From: Alphaproteobacteria bacterium
GTDB taxonomy: Bacteria; Pseudomonadota; Alphaproteobacteria; UBA9219
Assembly (NCBI GenBank): GCA_028708035.1
Contig: JAQVZU010000004.1
Location: 1 to 49,497 of the forward strand
Direction: 5' to 3'
Length of the DNA stretch: 49,497 nt
The notes under the pieces: generated by a model
Told to the model about the DNA's origin: nothing
The model's input: only the letters and a program-made list of their open reading frames with translations
Databases searched by the model: none
Shown here: in pieces, positions 35,250 to 44,539 of the stretch
Position numbering within the stretch: the stretch's first letter is position 1
Layout: each line of letters begins with the position of its first letter
Made by a program: the position numbers and the translations under genes

Positions 35250-37100
35250 GTGACTTTTACTGTGCGACTCCGTACTCTCGCGCCGATGATCAAAAATCTT
35301 TGCTTCGTTATCGCTCTGTTTCTTGTTCCCGTTGATGTGCGCGCTGCGGCGTTCTCGAAGCCCGCGCATGCGCTCGTTATGGCGGGCGAGCCCCTCTATG
35401 GTTCAAACTTCGATCATTTCGATTATGTCAACCCGGATGCTCCGAAGGGAGGTACTCTGAAGCTTGGTGCGACGGGGTCTTTCGATAGTCTGAATCCATT
35501 TATTGTTCGGGGACAGCCTGCGCTGGGATTGTGGACGGATTCGACTTCCTACGTCTATCAAAACCTTATGGCGCGGGGCAAAGACGAGCCCTTTACAATG
35601 TACGGCCTTTTGGCGGAATCTGTGGAACTCGCGGATGATCGCTCGGCGATCATTTTCAATTTGGACAAGCGGGCGCATTTTTCCGATGGCGTGCCCGTTA
35701 CTGCCGAAGATGTTATCTTCTCGTGGAAGACGCTGCGCGATAAAGGCCGCCCGAACCACCGGACTTATTACAAAAAGGTTGCTGCTGCCGAAAAGCTGTC
35801 TCCGACGCGCGTTAAATTTACGTTCAAACCTAACGAAAGCGGCGCGATTGACCGGGAAATGCCGCTCATCATGAGCATTATGCCCGTTCTTCCGAAACAC
35901 GATTGGCGGGATCGCGAATTCGATCAAACGACCGCGCGTCTGCCGATAGGCTCGGGGCCCTACAAGGTCGCGTCGGTGGATATGGGCCGCCAGATTGTTT
36001 ACGAACGCGATCCGGACTTTTGGGCGAAGGACATTCCGTCCCAACGAGGCCTTTATAATTTTGACCGCCTGCGCATCGATTATTACCGTGACGACAGCGT
36101 TTCGCTTCAGGCTTTTAAAGCGGGGCAATATGACGTTCGCCTGGAAACAAGTCCGACCAAATGGACCATGGCTTACGATTTTCCGGCGGCGAAAGAGGGC
36201 CGCGTCAGAAGGGAGACGCTTAAGTATCGCAAAGTGGAGCCCGTCTATGGCTATATGATGAACGCGCGGCGGGAGCCCTTTGCGGATCCCAAATTCCGGG
36301 AGGCGATGCAGTACACGTTTGACTTCGCATGGGTCAACCGCAACCTGTTTCATAATCAGTTTAAGCGCGTGGACAGCGTCTTTCCGAACTCAGAGCTCGC
36401 CGCGCCTGATCTTCCCACAGGCCGTGAACTTGAAATTTTGGAGTCTTATCGAGGCCGCCTTCCGCCTTCGATTTTTACAACCCCGGTGAAGCCGCTCGAA
36501 GCAGCAACGCAAAAGGACTTTCGTTTGAGCCTGCTTAAGGCCGAAGGCCTGTTGCACAAAGCCGGATATAAAATACATGACAATGTTTTGCTCACTCCCG
36601 GCGGCTCTCCGGTTGCGTTTGAAATTTTACTTGGCGATCCGGCAGACGAAAAAGTCGCGCTCAACTGGGCCGCATCGCTTAAGCGACTGGGCATCGCTGT
36701 ACGCGTCCATACCGTAGACAGTGCGCAATATCAAACGCGTCTTGCGTCGTTTGATTTTGACGCCATCGCGAACAGGGTGGCCAACTCACTCTCTCCGGGC
36801 AATGAGCAGATTTATTTTTGGGGTTCCGCCGCTGCCGATCAAAAAGGTAGCCGCAATTATGCGGGCGTTAAAGACCCTGTCGTTGACGCGTTGGCCTCGG
36901 CTTTACCGAATGCGAAAACGCGCGAAGAGATCGTTGCTCTTTCCCATGCGCTTGACCGGGTTATCATGCAGGGGCACTATTTTGTGCCTTTGACCTATTT
37001 GGGGGCGGATCATATTGCCTCATGGACTCGCGTTGCCCACCCAAGCCAACTTTCGCTCTACGGAAACGTGATGGAAGCGTGGTGGTCGGCAAAGCCGTGA
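35250..37100 (+). CDS. ABC transporter periplasmic peptide-binding protein, YejA-like
   Basis: A 616-aa family 5 solute-binding protein. It has a signal peptide (IKNLCFVIALFLVPVDVRAAA) and the family pattern GGTLKLGATGSFDSLNPFIV, TMYGLLAESVEL, FSDGVPVTAEDVIFSW and LPIGSGPYKV, ending LTYLGADHIASWTRV. The length, with YVNPDAPKGG at the N-terminus, points to the YejA branch, which binds oligopeptides or microcin C-like compounds. The start is the GTG with the strong AAGGAGG site. The usual permease and ATPase genes (yejB, yejE, yejF) do not follow, so this is an orphan receptor or works with a transporter elsewhere. Confidence 0.9.
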   Translation: MTFTVRLRTLAPMIKNLCFVIALFLVPVDVRAAAFSKPAHALVMAGEPLYGSNFDHFDYVNPDAPKGGTLKLGATGSFDSLNPFIVRGQPALGLWTDSTSYVYQNLMARGKDEPFTMYGLLAESVELADDRSAIIFNLDKRAHFSDGVPVTAEDVIFSWKTLRDKGRPNHRTYYKKVAAAEKLSPTRVKFTFKPNESGAIDREMPLIMSIMPVLPKHDWRDREFDQTTARLPIGSGPYKVASVDMGRQIVYERDPDFWAKDIPSQRGLYNFDRLRIDYYRDDSVSLQAFKAGQYDVRLETSPTKWTMAYDFPAAKEGRVRRETLKYRKVEPVYGYMMNARREPFADPKFREAMQYTFDFAWVNRNLFHNQFKRVDSVFPNSELAAPDLPTGRELEILESYRGRLPPSIFTTPVKPLEAATQKDFRLSLLKAEGLLHKAGYKIHDNVLLTPGGSPVAFEILLGDPADEKVALNWAASLKRLGIAVRVHTVDSAQYQTRLASFDFDAIANRVANSLSPGNEQIYFWGSAAADQKGSRNYAGVKDPVVDALASALPNAKTREEIVALSHALDRVIMQGHYFVPLTYLGADHIASWTRVAHPSQLSLYGNVMEAWWSAKP

Positions 37101-37219
37101 AAAAAATGCTTATTTAGATAAAGAATTTATATAAAAGCGCGCCCGATTTTACCGGAAAGGTTGTTTTTTCGGCAAAACCAAGTCTAAAAGAGGCGTGAAT
37201 AAATGCAAAACAGGGCTTC

Positions 37220-38131
37220 ATGGCAAAATCTGACTTTAAACCTGCCGTTCATGGCTGGCTTATCCTCGATAAACCGCTTGGTCTGACCTCGACGCAGGCC
37301 ATAGGCCGATGCCGACGTTTGCTGGGCGGCAAAAAGGTCGGCCATGGGGGCACGCTCGATCCGCTGGCGACAGGCGTCCTTCCGCTTGCTTTCGGGGAAG
37401 CTACCAAGCTTATCCCCTATGTTATGGATGGCGATAAAGAATATGAGTTTACATTGCGTTGGGGCGAACGCCGCTCGACCGACGATGCCGAGGGGAACGT
37501 TCTGGAGCAAAGCCCGATCCGGCCTGCCGAGACCCAGGTTCTTGAAGCTCTCCCAAAATTCACGGGCGTCATTTTGCAAAAACCCCCGGCTTTTTCCGCA
37601 ATCAAGGTGCAGGGAGAACGCGCATACGATCTTGCCCGCTCAGGCGAACAAGTCGATCTTGCGCCGCGTGAAGTCCAGATCAAAAAGATTGATCTCATAC
37701 AAACCGTTGATGCGGATCATACTTGTTTCCGCGTTTCGTGCGGCAAAGGGGTGTACATCCGTTCCCTTGCGCGCGACCTTGCCGCGCATTTGGGAACCTG
37801 CGGCTACGTTTCCGGCCTCAAGAGGACTAAAGTAGGCGCTTTCAAGCTTAAAAATGCCTGTTCGATGCCTGATTTGGAGCGTTCACACGACCAAAACGCC
37901 GCTTTGGACCATCTTTTGCCCCTCAAAGCGGCTTTTTTGGACGTTCCTACGTTGATTTTGGGCCCCTCCGAGGTTCATTTGCTCCAAAATGGCCAGCCAA
38001 TTCTGATAAGGCCGCAGCATGGCAACCTTTTCGAGGCTCCGTTAATCTTTGCCGAGCACAATCAGGTTCCTGTGGCCTTGGTCGAGCCTATTGAGGGAGA
38101 GTTCCGGGTTTTGCGCGGATTTCATTTCTAA
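37220..38131 (+). CDS. truB: tRNA pseudouridine-55 synthase TruB
   Basis: A 303-aa enzyme that makes pseudouridine 55 in the T-loop of tRNAs. It contains GWLILDKPLGLTS, the catalytic KVGHGGTLDPLATGVLP (Asp), YEFTLRWG, KPPAFSAIKVQGERAYD and the RSLARDLAAHLG motif. The length is normal, with the C-terminal PUA-like part up to RVLRGFHF. In most bacteria it follows rbfA and precedes rpsO; here neither is present, and ruvC starts 28 bases later. The 119-base gap upstream is AT-rich and probably holds its promoter. Confidence 0.96.
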   Translation: MAKSDFKPAVHGWLILDKPLGLTSTQAIGRCRRLLGGKKVGHGGTLDPLATGVLPLAFGEATKLIPYVMDGDKEYEFTLRWGERRSTDDAEGNVLEQSPIRPAETQVLEALPKFTGVILQKPPAFSAIKVQGERAYDLARSGEQVDLAPREVQIKKIDLIQTVDADHTCFRVSCGKGVYIRSLARDLAAHLGTCGYVSGLKRTKVGAFKLKNACSMPDLERSHDQNAALDHLLPLKAAFLDVPTLILGPSEVHLLQNGQPILIRPQHGNLFEAPLIFAEHNQVPVALVEPIEGEFRVLRGFHF

Positions 38132-38159
38132 AACGTCCCTCTTCTGGCATGGTTGCGCA

Positions 38160-38672
38160 ATGAATCTCTCTCGAGTCATTCTTGGCATAGATCCCGGCCT
38201 TCGCCATACCGGCTGGGGCGTCATCGCGCAGCAGGGCAATCACCTATCCTTTATCGCTGCGGGAAGAATCAACCCTTCGGCTGACTTGCCGATGGCGCTG
38301 CGCCTTCTTGCCGTCGCCGAGGGTATTGCCGACATCGTTCGCGACAAGGCTCCTACCGAAGCCGCTATCGAAGAAACATTTGTCAACAAAAATGCCCGTT
38401 CAGCGTTGCTTTTGGGTCAGGCTCGCGGCAGCGCTATTCTCGCATTGGCGCAAGCTGGCCTTAGCGTGGCCGAGTATTCGGCAAACCGCATCAAGCAATC
38501 CATCACAGGGCATGGCCATGCCGAAAAACCCCAGATTCAGGCCATGATTAACATCCTGTTGCCGGGGTCGGGGACGCTGGCTCCCGACGCCGCCGACGCG
38601 CTGGCGGTCGCGGTAACGCATGCGCATCACACTGGCGTCGAGGGCTTGATAAACGCAAGCCGCTCTTGCTAA
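38160..38672 (+). CDS. ruvC: Holliday junction resolvase RuvC
   Basis: A 170-aa endonuclease that cuts four-way junctions. The four acidic residues are in ILGIDPGLRHTGWG, AAIEETFVNKN and LAPDAADALAVAVTHAH. ATG 38160 begins MNLSRVILGIDPG, matching the family start; the longer frame from 38049 overlaps truB and is rejected. The first gene of the ruvC-ruvA-ruvB-ybgC cluster. Confidence 0.97.
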   Translation: MNLSRVILGIDPGLRHTGWGVIAQQGNHLSFIAAGRINPSADLPMALRLLAVAEGIADIVRDKAPTEAAIEETFVNKNARSALLLGQARGSAILALAQAGLSVAEYSANRIKQSITGHGHAEKPQIQAMINILLPGSGTLAPDAADALAVAVTHAHHTGVEGLINASRSC

Positions 38673-38694
38673 ACCGGCCTCAGAAGGAGTACAA

Positions 38695-38724
38695 ATGGAG
38701 AACTTAATTGCGGACGCTTCATGA
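38695..38724 (+). CDS. Possible 9-codon leader peptide coupled to ruvA
   Basis: ATG 38695 follows the best ribosome site of the ruv cluster (AAGGAG at 38684-38689, five-base spacing) and reads MENLIADAS, ending with TGA at 38722-38724. The stop overlaps the ruvA ATG (38721) as ATGA. ruvA itself lacks a clear ribosome site, so ribosomes may load here and restart at ruvA. Too short for homology to confirm. Confidence 0.4.
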   Translation: MENLIADAS

Positions 38725-39338
38725 TTGGCAAACTCAAAGGCATCGTTGATAGCATCTCGGGCTCGCAGCTTATTCTCGACGTGGGCGGCGTGGGCTATGT
38801 CGTCACGTGCTCTGCCCGAACGCTGCGCAACATCGGCGCGGCGGGCGAAGCGGCGTCGCTTCTTATCGAGACCCAAGTTCGCGAGGACGCGATTAATCTC
38901 TACGGCTTTGTCGATACTGTCGAACAAGACTGGTTTCGCCTTCTCACCACGGTGCAGGGCATTGGCGCGAGAGTTGCCATGTCGATCCTGAGCGTTGTTT
39001 CTCCTGACCAGCTTTCGAACGCCATTGCTGCGCAAGACAAGACCGTTCTGACGCAGGCCGACGGCGTGGGCCCCAAGCTCGCTTTGCGCCTGGTCACTGA
39101 ACTTAAAGACAAAGTTCCGGCCTTTATGGCCTCGCCTGTTCGCGCGGTTCCAAATGCTTCCTCGTTTCCGCAAAGCCTTGCGGGGGATGCGCTGTCGGCG
39201 TTGCTCAACCTTGGCTATCGGCGGGCCGAGGCTTTTGCTGCGGTCTCAGCCGCAGCGCAGCGCGACCCCGATGCAAAGCTGGACGCTCTAATCAAAGCCA
39301 GCCTTGCTGAGCTCAGCCGAAAGGATCACGCTGCGTAA
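38721..39338 (+). CDS. ruvA: Holliday junction branch migration protein RuvA
   Basis: A 205-aa junction-binding protein. Domain I begins MIGKLKGIVDSISGSQLILD; domain II holds helix-hairpin-helix motifs (LTTVQGIGARVAMSIL and DGVGPKLALRLVTELKD); domain III (ALSALLNLGYRRAEAFAAV) contacts RuvB. RuvA tetramers hold the junction and load RuvB rings. The gene lies 48 bases after ruvC, with a tiny leader frame in the gap, and 9 bases before ruvB. Confidence 0.97.
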   Translation: MIGKLKGIVDSISGSQLILDVGGVGYVVTCSARTLRNIGAAGEAASLLIETQVREDAINLYGFVDTVEQDWFRLLTTVQGIGARVAMSILSVVSPDQLSNAIAAQDKTVLTQADGVGPKLALRLVTELKDKVPAFMASPVRAVPNASSFPQSLAGDALSALLNLGYRRAEAFAAVSAAAQRDPDAKLDALIKASLAELSRKDHAA

Positions 39339-39347
39339 GCAATAACC

Positions 39348-40415
39348 ATGAAGTCTTCCGCTCCATCTGCTCCTGACCGGCTGGTCGAACGCAATGCGCT
39401 TCCTAATGAAGCGCCTGATGTTGCCTTGCGTCCTAAATCGCTGGACGATTTTCTGGGCCAGCCTGCTCTTCGCGCGAACCTCAAGATTTTTATCACTGCC
39501 GCCAAACAGCGAGGACAAGCGTTGGACCATACGCTGCTGTGCGGCCCTCCGGGCTTGGGCAAAACGACGCTTGCCCAGATTATCGCGCATGAACTCGGCG
39601 TTGGGTTTCGCGCAACATCAGGCCCGGTTATTGCGCGCGCGGGAGACCTTGCGGCGCTTCTGACTAACCTTCAGCCGCATGATGTGTTGTTTATTGACGA
39701 AATCCACCGCCTCACGCCGCAGGTCGAGGAAATCCTTTACCCTGCCATGGAGGACTTCCAGCTTGACCTTATGATCGGCGAAGGCCCGGCGGCGCGGTCC
39801 GTTCGCATCGATTTGCCTCAATTTACGCTGGTCGGAGCGACGACGCGCAGCGGCCTTATTACCCGACCCCTACGGGAGCGCTTTGGGATTCCGTTGCGGC
39901 TTCAATTCTATAGCCCCGAAGAGCTGCAACAAATTATATCTCGGGCCGCAACAAAAATGGACATGCCCTTGACCTCCGACGGAGCTGGGGAGATCGCGCG
40001 CCGCGCCAGGGGTACGCCGCGAATTGCCGGTCGATTGCTGCGCCGCGTTCGCGACATCGCCATTGTCGCGGGCAGCGCCGAAATCGATGCTAAAATTGCC
40101 GACGAAGCCCTTTTGAGGCTGGACGTGGACCGCCTTGGATTTGATGCCATGGACAGAAAATACCTCGCGATTATTGCCGAAAACTATGGGGGCGGTCCTG
40201 TCGGCGTTGACACTCTTGGCGCGGCGCTTTCCGAGCAGCGCGACGTTCTTGAGGAAGTGATTGAGCCCTATCTTATTCAGCAGGGTCTTCTCCAGCGTAC
40301 CCCGAGGGGGCGCATGTTGACCGACAACGGCTATAGGCATCTTGGCCTTTCGGCTCCGGCAGGACGACAAGGCGATTGGATTTCGGATTTGCAGGAAAAT
40401 GACGATGACACCTAA
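39348..40415 (+). CDS. ruvB: Holliday junction helicase motor RuvB
   Basis: A 355-aa AAA+ ATPase that drives branch migration. It shows [18 protein letters not shown], Walker A GPPGLGKT (66-73), Walker [11 protein letters not shown], sensor 1 [11 protein letters not shown] with the PLRERFGI arginine finger region, sensor 2 [16 protein letters not shown], and a C-terminal winged helix ([18 protein letters not shown]). The 3' end overlaps the ybgC start by 11 bases. Confidence 0.98.
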   Translation: MKSSAPSAPDRLVERNALPNEAPDVALRPKSLDDFLGQPALRANLKIFITAAKQRGQALDHTLLCGPPGLGKTTLAQIIAHELGVGFRATSGPVIARAGDLAALLTNLQPHDVLFIDEIHRLTPQVEEILYPAMEDFQLDLMIGEGPAARSVRIDLPQFTLVGATTRSGLITRPLRERFGIPLRLQFYSPEELQQIISRAATKMDMPLTSDGAGEIARRARGTPRIAGRLLRRVRDIAIVAGSAEIDAKIADEALLRLDVDRLGFDAMDRKYLAIIAENYGGGPVGVDTLGAALSEQRDVLEEVIEPYLIQQGLLQRTPRGRMLTDNGYRHLGLSAPAGRQGDWISDLQENDDDT

Positions 40416-40830
40416 TCCCGCAGGCCCACAGAAGATTCAGGCGCGCGTGTATTATGAGGACACGGACTCCGGCGGCGTGGTTTACTATGCGAATTACCTC
40501 AGGTTTGCCGAACGCGGGCGCACCGAATTTTTACGCAAACTCGGCTTTAACCACCATCAGGTTCGCGAAGAACACAATTCGGTTCTTGTTGTTCGCCATG
40601 TGGATGTGGATTATCTGGCTCCGGCGAAACTTGACGATCTCCTTGATGTTTCAACTGAAGTCATCGACTGCAAAAACAGCTCGCTTATGATGAAGCAGAC
40701 GATAAGCCGCGATGGCGCGGCATTGGTCGAAATGAAAGTCCAAATAGTCGCTGTCGGAATGGCCTCCGGAAAGGCCGTTCGGCTTCCGCCGCAATTACGC
40801 CAGATTTTTGATGGATACAAAGCAGCGTAG
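40405..40830 (+). CDS. ybgC: Acyl-CoA thioesterase YbgC (tol-pal associated)
   Basis: A 141-aa hot-dog fold thioesterase. [19 protein letters not shown] contains the catalytic Asp, followed by [13 protein letters not shown] and the [16 protein letters not shown] strand. It hydrolyses short or long acyl-CoAs or acyl-ACP and is commonly encoded upstream of tolQ, possibly linking lipid metabolism to the envelope. ATG 40405 has GGAAA six to seven bases upstream; ATG 40399 is too close to that site. Confidence 0.95.
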   Translation: MTPNPAGPQKIQARVYYEDTDSGGVVYYANYLRFAERGRTEFLRKLGFNHHQVREEHNSVLVVRHVDVDYLAPAKLDDLLDVSTEVIDCKNSSLMMKQTISRDGAALVEMKVQIVAVGMASGKAVRLPPQLRQIFDGYKAA

Positions 40831-40895
40831 ATTCGGCTCTTGATGAAAGAGTATTGCCTGTTGCTAATCTCTATAGCGGCGCGCGGCGATGGATG

Positions 40896-40923
40896 ACGGT
40901 TTTTTCTTGCGTTCAAAAAACCC
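40896..40923 (+). terminator. Hairpin between ybgC and tolQ (possible attenuator)
   Basis: ACGGTTTTTT pairs with AAAAAACC(C)GT around a 9-base loop, with one bulged C. It sits in the 189-base gap before tolQ. There is no clean T-run after it, so it may be a weak terminator or attenuator. A GGTTAAC half-site follows at about 40932-40938. Confidence 0.35.
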
Positions 40924-41019
40924 GTTATCGAGGTTAACTATTGCCTTGTTTTTCGTGGGCCGATGCTTTTTATTCCTAAAGGTCGAATACGCTGAAACTC
41001 TAACCCCCGATGTTCTCCC

Positions 41020-41811
41020 ATGGCCATTGATGCTTCTCCTGTCGCTTCTGTCGATGCCACGCAATTGGCTGGTTCCGTTGCGTCCAACGACATGTCGCTG
41101 ATGGGCCTTTTCGGGCACGCCGATATTGTCGGAAAGATCATTATCGTTTCGTTGCTCCTGATCTCCGTTCTTACATGGGCGATCATCTTCGACAAAATAG
41201 GCAAGGTTAAACGCCTGAAAGGAAAGGCGGAATACTTCGAGGAAAAATTCTGGTCCACGGGGTCGCTGGATATGCTTTATGACAAAATCAAGCGTCCCGC
41301 CGATCCCATGCAGGCGATCTTTGTGGCGGGAATGAAGGAATGGCGCAATGCGCAGGACAAAGGCCTGTTCGTTAACCCCGTCAGCCGTGCGACGGTTATG
41401 CAGCGCATCGACCGCGTTCTTCAGGTGACGATTGGCCGCGAAATGGCGATGGTTGAAACGTGGATGACCTTTCTTGCATCCGTGGGCTCCGTTGCGCCGT
41501 TTATTGGCCTGTTTGGAACCGTCTGGGGCATCATGCATAGCTTCATCGGCATCGCGAAAGCCCAGAACACCAGCCTCGCGGTTGTGGCCCCCGGCATTGC
41601 CGAAGCCTTGTTGACCACGGCCATCGGCCTTGTGGCCGCTATTCCGGCCACGACTGCTTTCAACAAATTCTCGACCGAAATTGGCCGTTATGCGGCGCGC
41701 CTCGATAATTTCGCGGGCGACTTCATCGCGACATTGTCTCGTAATCTGGAAGATCCGCAGCATATTGGCGGTTCTTCCGAAGCGGCGGAGGGCGGATGGC
41801 GGCGCCACTAA
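41020..41811 (+). CDS. tolQ: Tol-Pal system proton channel subunit TolQ
   Basis: A 263-aa inner-membrane protein of the TolQ/ExbB/MotA family. There are three hydrophobic helices: the first in IVGKIIIVSLLLISVLTWAII, then the pair in WMTFLASVGSVAPFIGLFGT and ALLTTAIGLVAAIPATTAF. The GTVWGIMHSF motif is typical. With TolR it forms a channel that converts proton flow into TolA motion, needed for outer-membrane constriction at division. tolR starts 16 bases before its end. Confidence 0.97.
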   Translation: MAIDASPVASVDATQLAGSVASNDMSLMGLFGHADIVGKIIIVSLLLISVLTWAIIFDKIGKVKRLKGKAEYFEEKFWSTGSLDMLYDKIKRPADPMQAIFVAGMKEWRNAQDKGLFVNPVSRATVMQRIDRVLQVTIGREMAMVETWMTFLASVGSVAPFIGLFGTVWGIMHSFIGIAKAQNTSLAVVAPGIAEALLTTAIGLVAAIPATTAFNKFSTEIGRYAARLDNFAGDFIATLSRNLEDPQHIGGSSEAAEGGWRRH

Positions 41812-42242
41812 TGAACGCGGGGGGCGGCCGCGGCAGAGGTCGCCGGGCGGCCCGATCAGTTTCAGACATCAACGTGACGCCCCTTGTCGACGTGATGCTC
41901 GTGTTGCTGATCGTTTTTATGATAACGGCCCCGATGATGACGACCGCCGTTCCTATCGACCTGCCCAGAACGCAGGGCCGCACGGTCAATCAGGATAAAG
42001 AGCCTTTGGTCGTCAGCGTTAGCGCCGAAGGCCGCGTCTACGTTCAAAGCAAAGCCGTTCGCTTCGATGAAATGATTCCCAAGCTGAAAGCCATTACGGG
42101 GGCAAACCCCGATGCGCGCATTTTCGTGCGCGGCGACAAGGCGCTCGAGTACGGAAAGATCATGGAAGTGATGGGCGCTATCAGCGCGGCAGGTTTCTCG
42201 AAGGTCGCGCTCGTCGCCGAACTTCCTAACGGAAAAAGGTAG
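41796..42242 (+). CDS. tolR: Tol-Pal system protein TolR
   Basis: A 148-aa protein with one N-terminal transmembrane helix carrying the proton-relay Asp (SDINVTPLVDVMLVLLIVFM) and a periplasmic TolR/ExbD domain (VSVSAEGRVYVQSKAV, FVRGDKALEYGKIMEVMGAI). It overlaps tolQ by 16 bases and has GGAGGG just upstream. tolA begins directly after its stop codon. Confidence 0.97.
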   Translation: MAAPLMNAGGGRGRGRRAARSVSDINVTPLVDVMLVLLIVFMITAPMMTTAVPIDLPRTQGRTVNQDKEPLVVSVSAEGRVYVQSKAVRFDEMIPKLKAITGANPDARIFVRGDKALEYGKIMEVMGAISAAGFSKVALVAELPNGKR

Positions 42243-43142
42243 ATGCGCTACATCCCCACTGTCCATGACGATAGATTGAGAGGCGGCTTGTTCGTCTCGG
42301 TGGGGCTGCATACCCTTGCGTTTGTCTTTTTACTGATCGAACTGCCGAAGATGGTTCCTCCTCTTCCCGATCATCATAATCCGATTCCCTTCGACATCGT
42401 CACCATCGGCGAAATCACCAATACGAAGATCGGCAATGGCGAAGCCGCCCAAAGCGCGCCTCCCGCTCCCGTTCCGACTCCGACGCCCCCCGCCCCGGCT
42501 GCCGAGCCTGCGCCGCCATCTCCTCAGCCGCAGGCTAAGCCGGAGCCGCCTCAGCCAAAGCCGGAAGCAAAACCTTCACCGCCTCAGCCAAAAGTCGAAG
42601 ACATCATCGAAGGCCTGAAGAAAAGCGAGAGCAAAAAGCCTGCCGCCGAGGAAAAGAAGCCCCAAGCCCAGCAGGACTTATTGGGCAGTGTGCTTAAGGA
42701 TGTCGCCAAAATGAAACCGGCTACGAGCGGCTCTGGAGACGCAAAGGCTGAAACGAAAGGCTCTGCGGCTCCGGGTGGTTTGCCCAACGGAGCAAGCTCC
42801 AGTGTTTCGGGGCTCGGCACGGGGCTTTCGCAGCTCAGCATTACCGAAGAAGATGCTCTGCGCCGCCAGATCGAGCAATGCTGGAACCCCCCTGTGGGCG
42901 CGCGCAACGCCGAGCAGTTGATTGTCGAAGTTGTTATTGACGTCAATGCCGATCGCACCGTCGCGAATGCTGACATCGTTGACAAAGGCCGCTATGCGAG
43001 CGATCCTTTCTTCCGCGCCGCCGCTGACGCGGCCATGCGCGCTTTGCGCAATCCGAGATGCAGCCCGCTTGAGCTGGCTCCCGAAAAATATGAACAATGG
43101 AAGCGCATCAACTTTACCTTTGATCCGAGGGATATGTTATGA
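42243..43142 (+). CDS. tolA: Tol-Pal system protein TolA
   Basis: A 299-aa protein: N-terminal transmembrane helix ([17 protein letters not shown]), a long Pro/Ala/Lys/Glu-rich stalk with near-repeats such as [15 protein letters not shown], and a C-terminal TolA/TonB-C domain ([19 protein letters not shown] to [11 protein letters not shown]). The stalk is shorter and richer in proline than the E. coli helix, as usual in alphaproteobacteria. It bridges TolQR to TolB. It abuts tolR and overlaps tolB as ATGA. Confidence 0.93.
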   Translation: MRYIPTVHDDRLRGGLFVSVGLHTLAFVFLLIELPKMVPPLPDHHNPIPFDIVTIGEITNTKIGNGEAAQSAPPAPVPTPTPPAPAAEPAPPSPQPQAKPEPPQPKPEAKPSPPQPKVEDIIEGLKKSESKKPAAEEKKPQAQQDLLGSVLKDVAKMKPATSGSGDAKAETKGSAAPGGLPNGASSSVSGLGTGLSQLSITEEDALRRQIEQCWNPPVGARNAEQLIVEVVIDVNADRTVANADIVDKGRYASDPFFRAAADAAMRALRNPRCSPLELAPEKYEQWKRINFTFDPRDML

Positions 43143-44494
43143 CAAAAAAAATCCACCATCGCTTTATCGGAATCTTCGCCAAAGCTGGCCAAGTCGCTGC
43201 AATTGCGATTCTGGTTCTGACGGGCGCGGGCAACGTGGCGCGCGCCGAAGTGAAAGTTGACATTACGCGAGGCGTGGTCGAGCCGATTCCTCTCGCGATT
43301 CCCGCTTTTTACGGCGCTACCGCCAATGACGCGAACTTTGGTCGCAACATGGCGCAGGTCATCACCAATGACCTCGTGCGCTCGGGACTTTTTTCAGCGG
43401 TCGATCCGCGCTCGTTTGTGCAAGATGCCAATTCGCTTCTCGTACAGCCACATTTCGCCGACTGGCGCGTGCTTAACGCGCAGGGCCTTGTCGTTGGCAA
43501 AATCGAATCGCAGCCGGACGGAAGGCTGAAAGTCGAATTCCGCTTGTGGGATGTTTTTTCCGAGCAGCAAATGACGGGCCTGTCTTATTTTACGGTTCCC
43601 AACAACTGGCGTCGCGTCGCCCACATCGTCGCCGATGCGATTTATAAACGCATCACAGGCGAAGACGGCTATTTTGACACGCGCGTCGTTTATATTTCCG
43701 AAAGCGGGCCTCTTAACAATCGCATGAAACGCCTTGCGATCATGGATCAGGACGGGGAGAATAACCGCATTCTTTCCGATGGCCGCGCCATGGTGCTGAC
43801 GCCGCGCTTCTCGCCGACCATGCAGAAGATCACTTACATGGCTTATTATAATAACAAGCCGCGTGTGTATTTGTTTAACATCGACACGGGGTCGCAGCAG
43901 GTCCTGGGCGATTTCGATCGCATGACTTTTGCTCCACGTTTCTCGCCCGATGGCAATCGGGTTGTCTTTGCGCTTTCCGAAGGCGGTGGGTCGAACGTTT
44001 TCACGATGGATCTCCGTACGCACCGCATCGACAAGCTGACCCATGGCACGTCCATCAGCACGGCCCCCAGCTTCGCGCCAAATGGCCGCCAGATCACGTT
44101 TGAGTCTGACCGGGGCGGCGCTCAGCAGATCTATGTGATGAACGACGACGGCTCGGGCGTAAAGCGCATCAGTTTCGGCAACGGCAGATATGGCACTCCT
44201 GTGTGGTCGCCTCGTGGCGATTTGATTGCCTTCACCAAGATGGCGGGCGGGCGGTTTTACATCGGCATTATGCGCCCCGACGGCAGCGGCGAGCGCATGC
44301 TGACCGAAGCTTGGCATGCCGAAGGTCCCACCTGGGCTCCGAACGGGCGCGTCTTGATGTACTTTAAGGAAATCCCATCAAGCCGCGGTTCGGTTCCGCA
44401 TCTATACTCGATCGACCTGACCGGGTATAATGAGCGTGAAATTCCGACACCAACGGATGCCTCTGACCCCGCTTGGTCTCCGCTGCTTCCATAA
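43139..44494 (+). CDS. tolB: Tol-Pal system periplasmic protein TolB
   Basis: A 451-aa periplasmic protein. A signal peptide ([17 protein letters not shown]) is followed by the TolB N-terminal domain ([14 protein letters not shown]) and a six-bladed beta-propeller with repeated [26 protein letters not shown] and [10 protein letters not shown] motifs. TolB binds TolA and Pal in turn. pal and cpoB/ybgF, which normally follow, are absent: a strong terminator and a convergent gene come next. Confidence 0.97.
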   Translation: MTKKIHHRFIGIFAKAGQVAAIAILVLTGAGNVARAEVKVDITRGVVEPIPLAIPAFYGATANDANFGRNMAQVITNDLVRSGLFSAVDPRSFVQDANSLLVQPHFADWRVLNAQGLVVGKIESQPDGRLKVEFRLWDVFSEQQMTGLSYFTVPNNWRRVAHIVADAIYKRITGEDGYFDTRVVYISESGPLNNRMKRLAIMDQDGENNRILSDGRAMVLTPRFSPTMQKITYMAYYNNKPRVYLFNIDTGSQQVLGDFDRMTFAPRFSPDGNRVVFALSEGGGSNVFTMDLRTHRIDKLTHGTSISTAPSFAPNGRQITFESDRGGAQQIYVMNDDGSGVKRISFGNGRYGTPVWSPRGDLIAFTKMAGGRFYIGIMRPDGSGERMLTEAWHAEGPTWAPNGRVLMYFKEIPSSRGSVPHLYSIDLTGYNEREIPTPTDASDPAWSPLLP

Positions 44495-44509
44495 GGGAAT
44501 TCTTAGCAA

Positions 44510-44539
44510 GAGCGCGATCTTCGGATCGCGCTCTTTTTT
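44510..44539 (+). terminator. UUCG-tetraloop terminator of the tol operon
   Basis: GAGCGCGATC (44510-44519), loop TTCG, GATCGCGCTC (44524-44533), then six T (44534-44539): a textbook factor-independent terminator 15 bases after tolB. It acts on the plus strand only and touches the stop codon of the convergent coaB. Confidence 0.95.
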
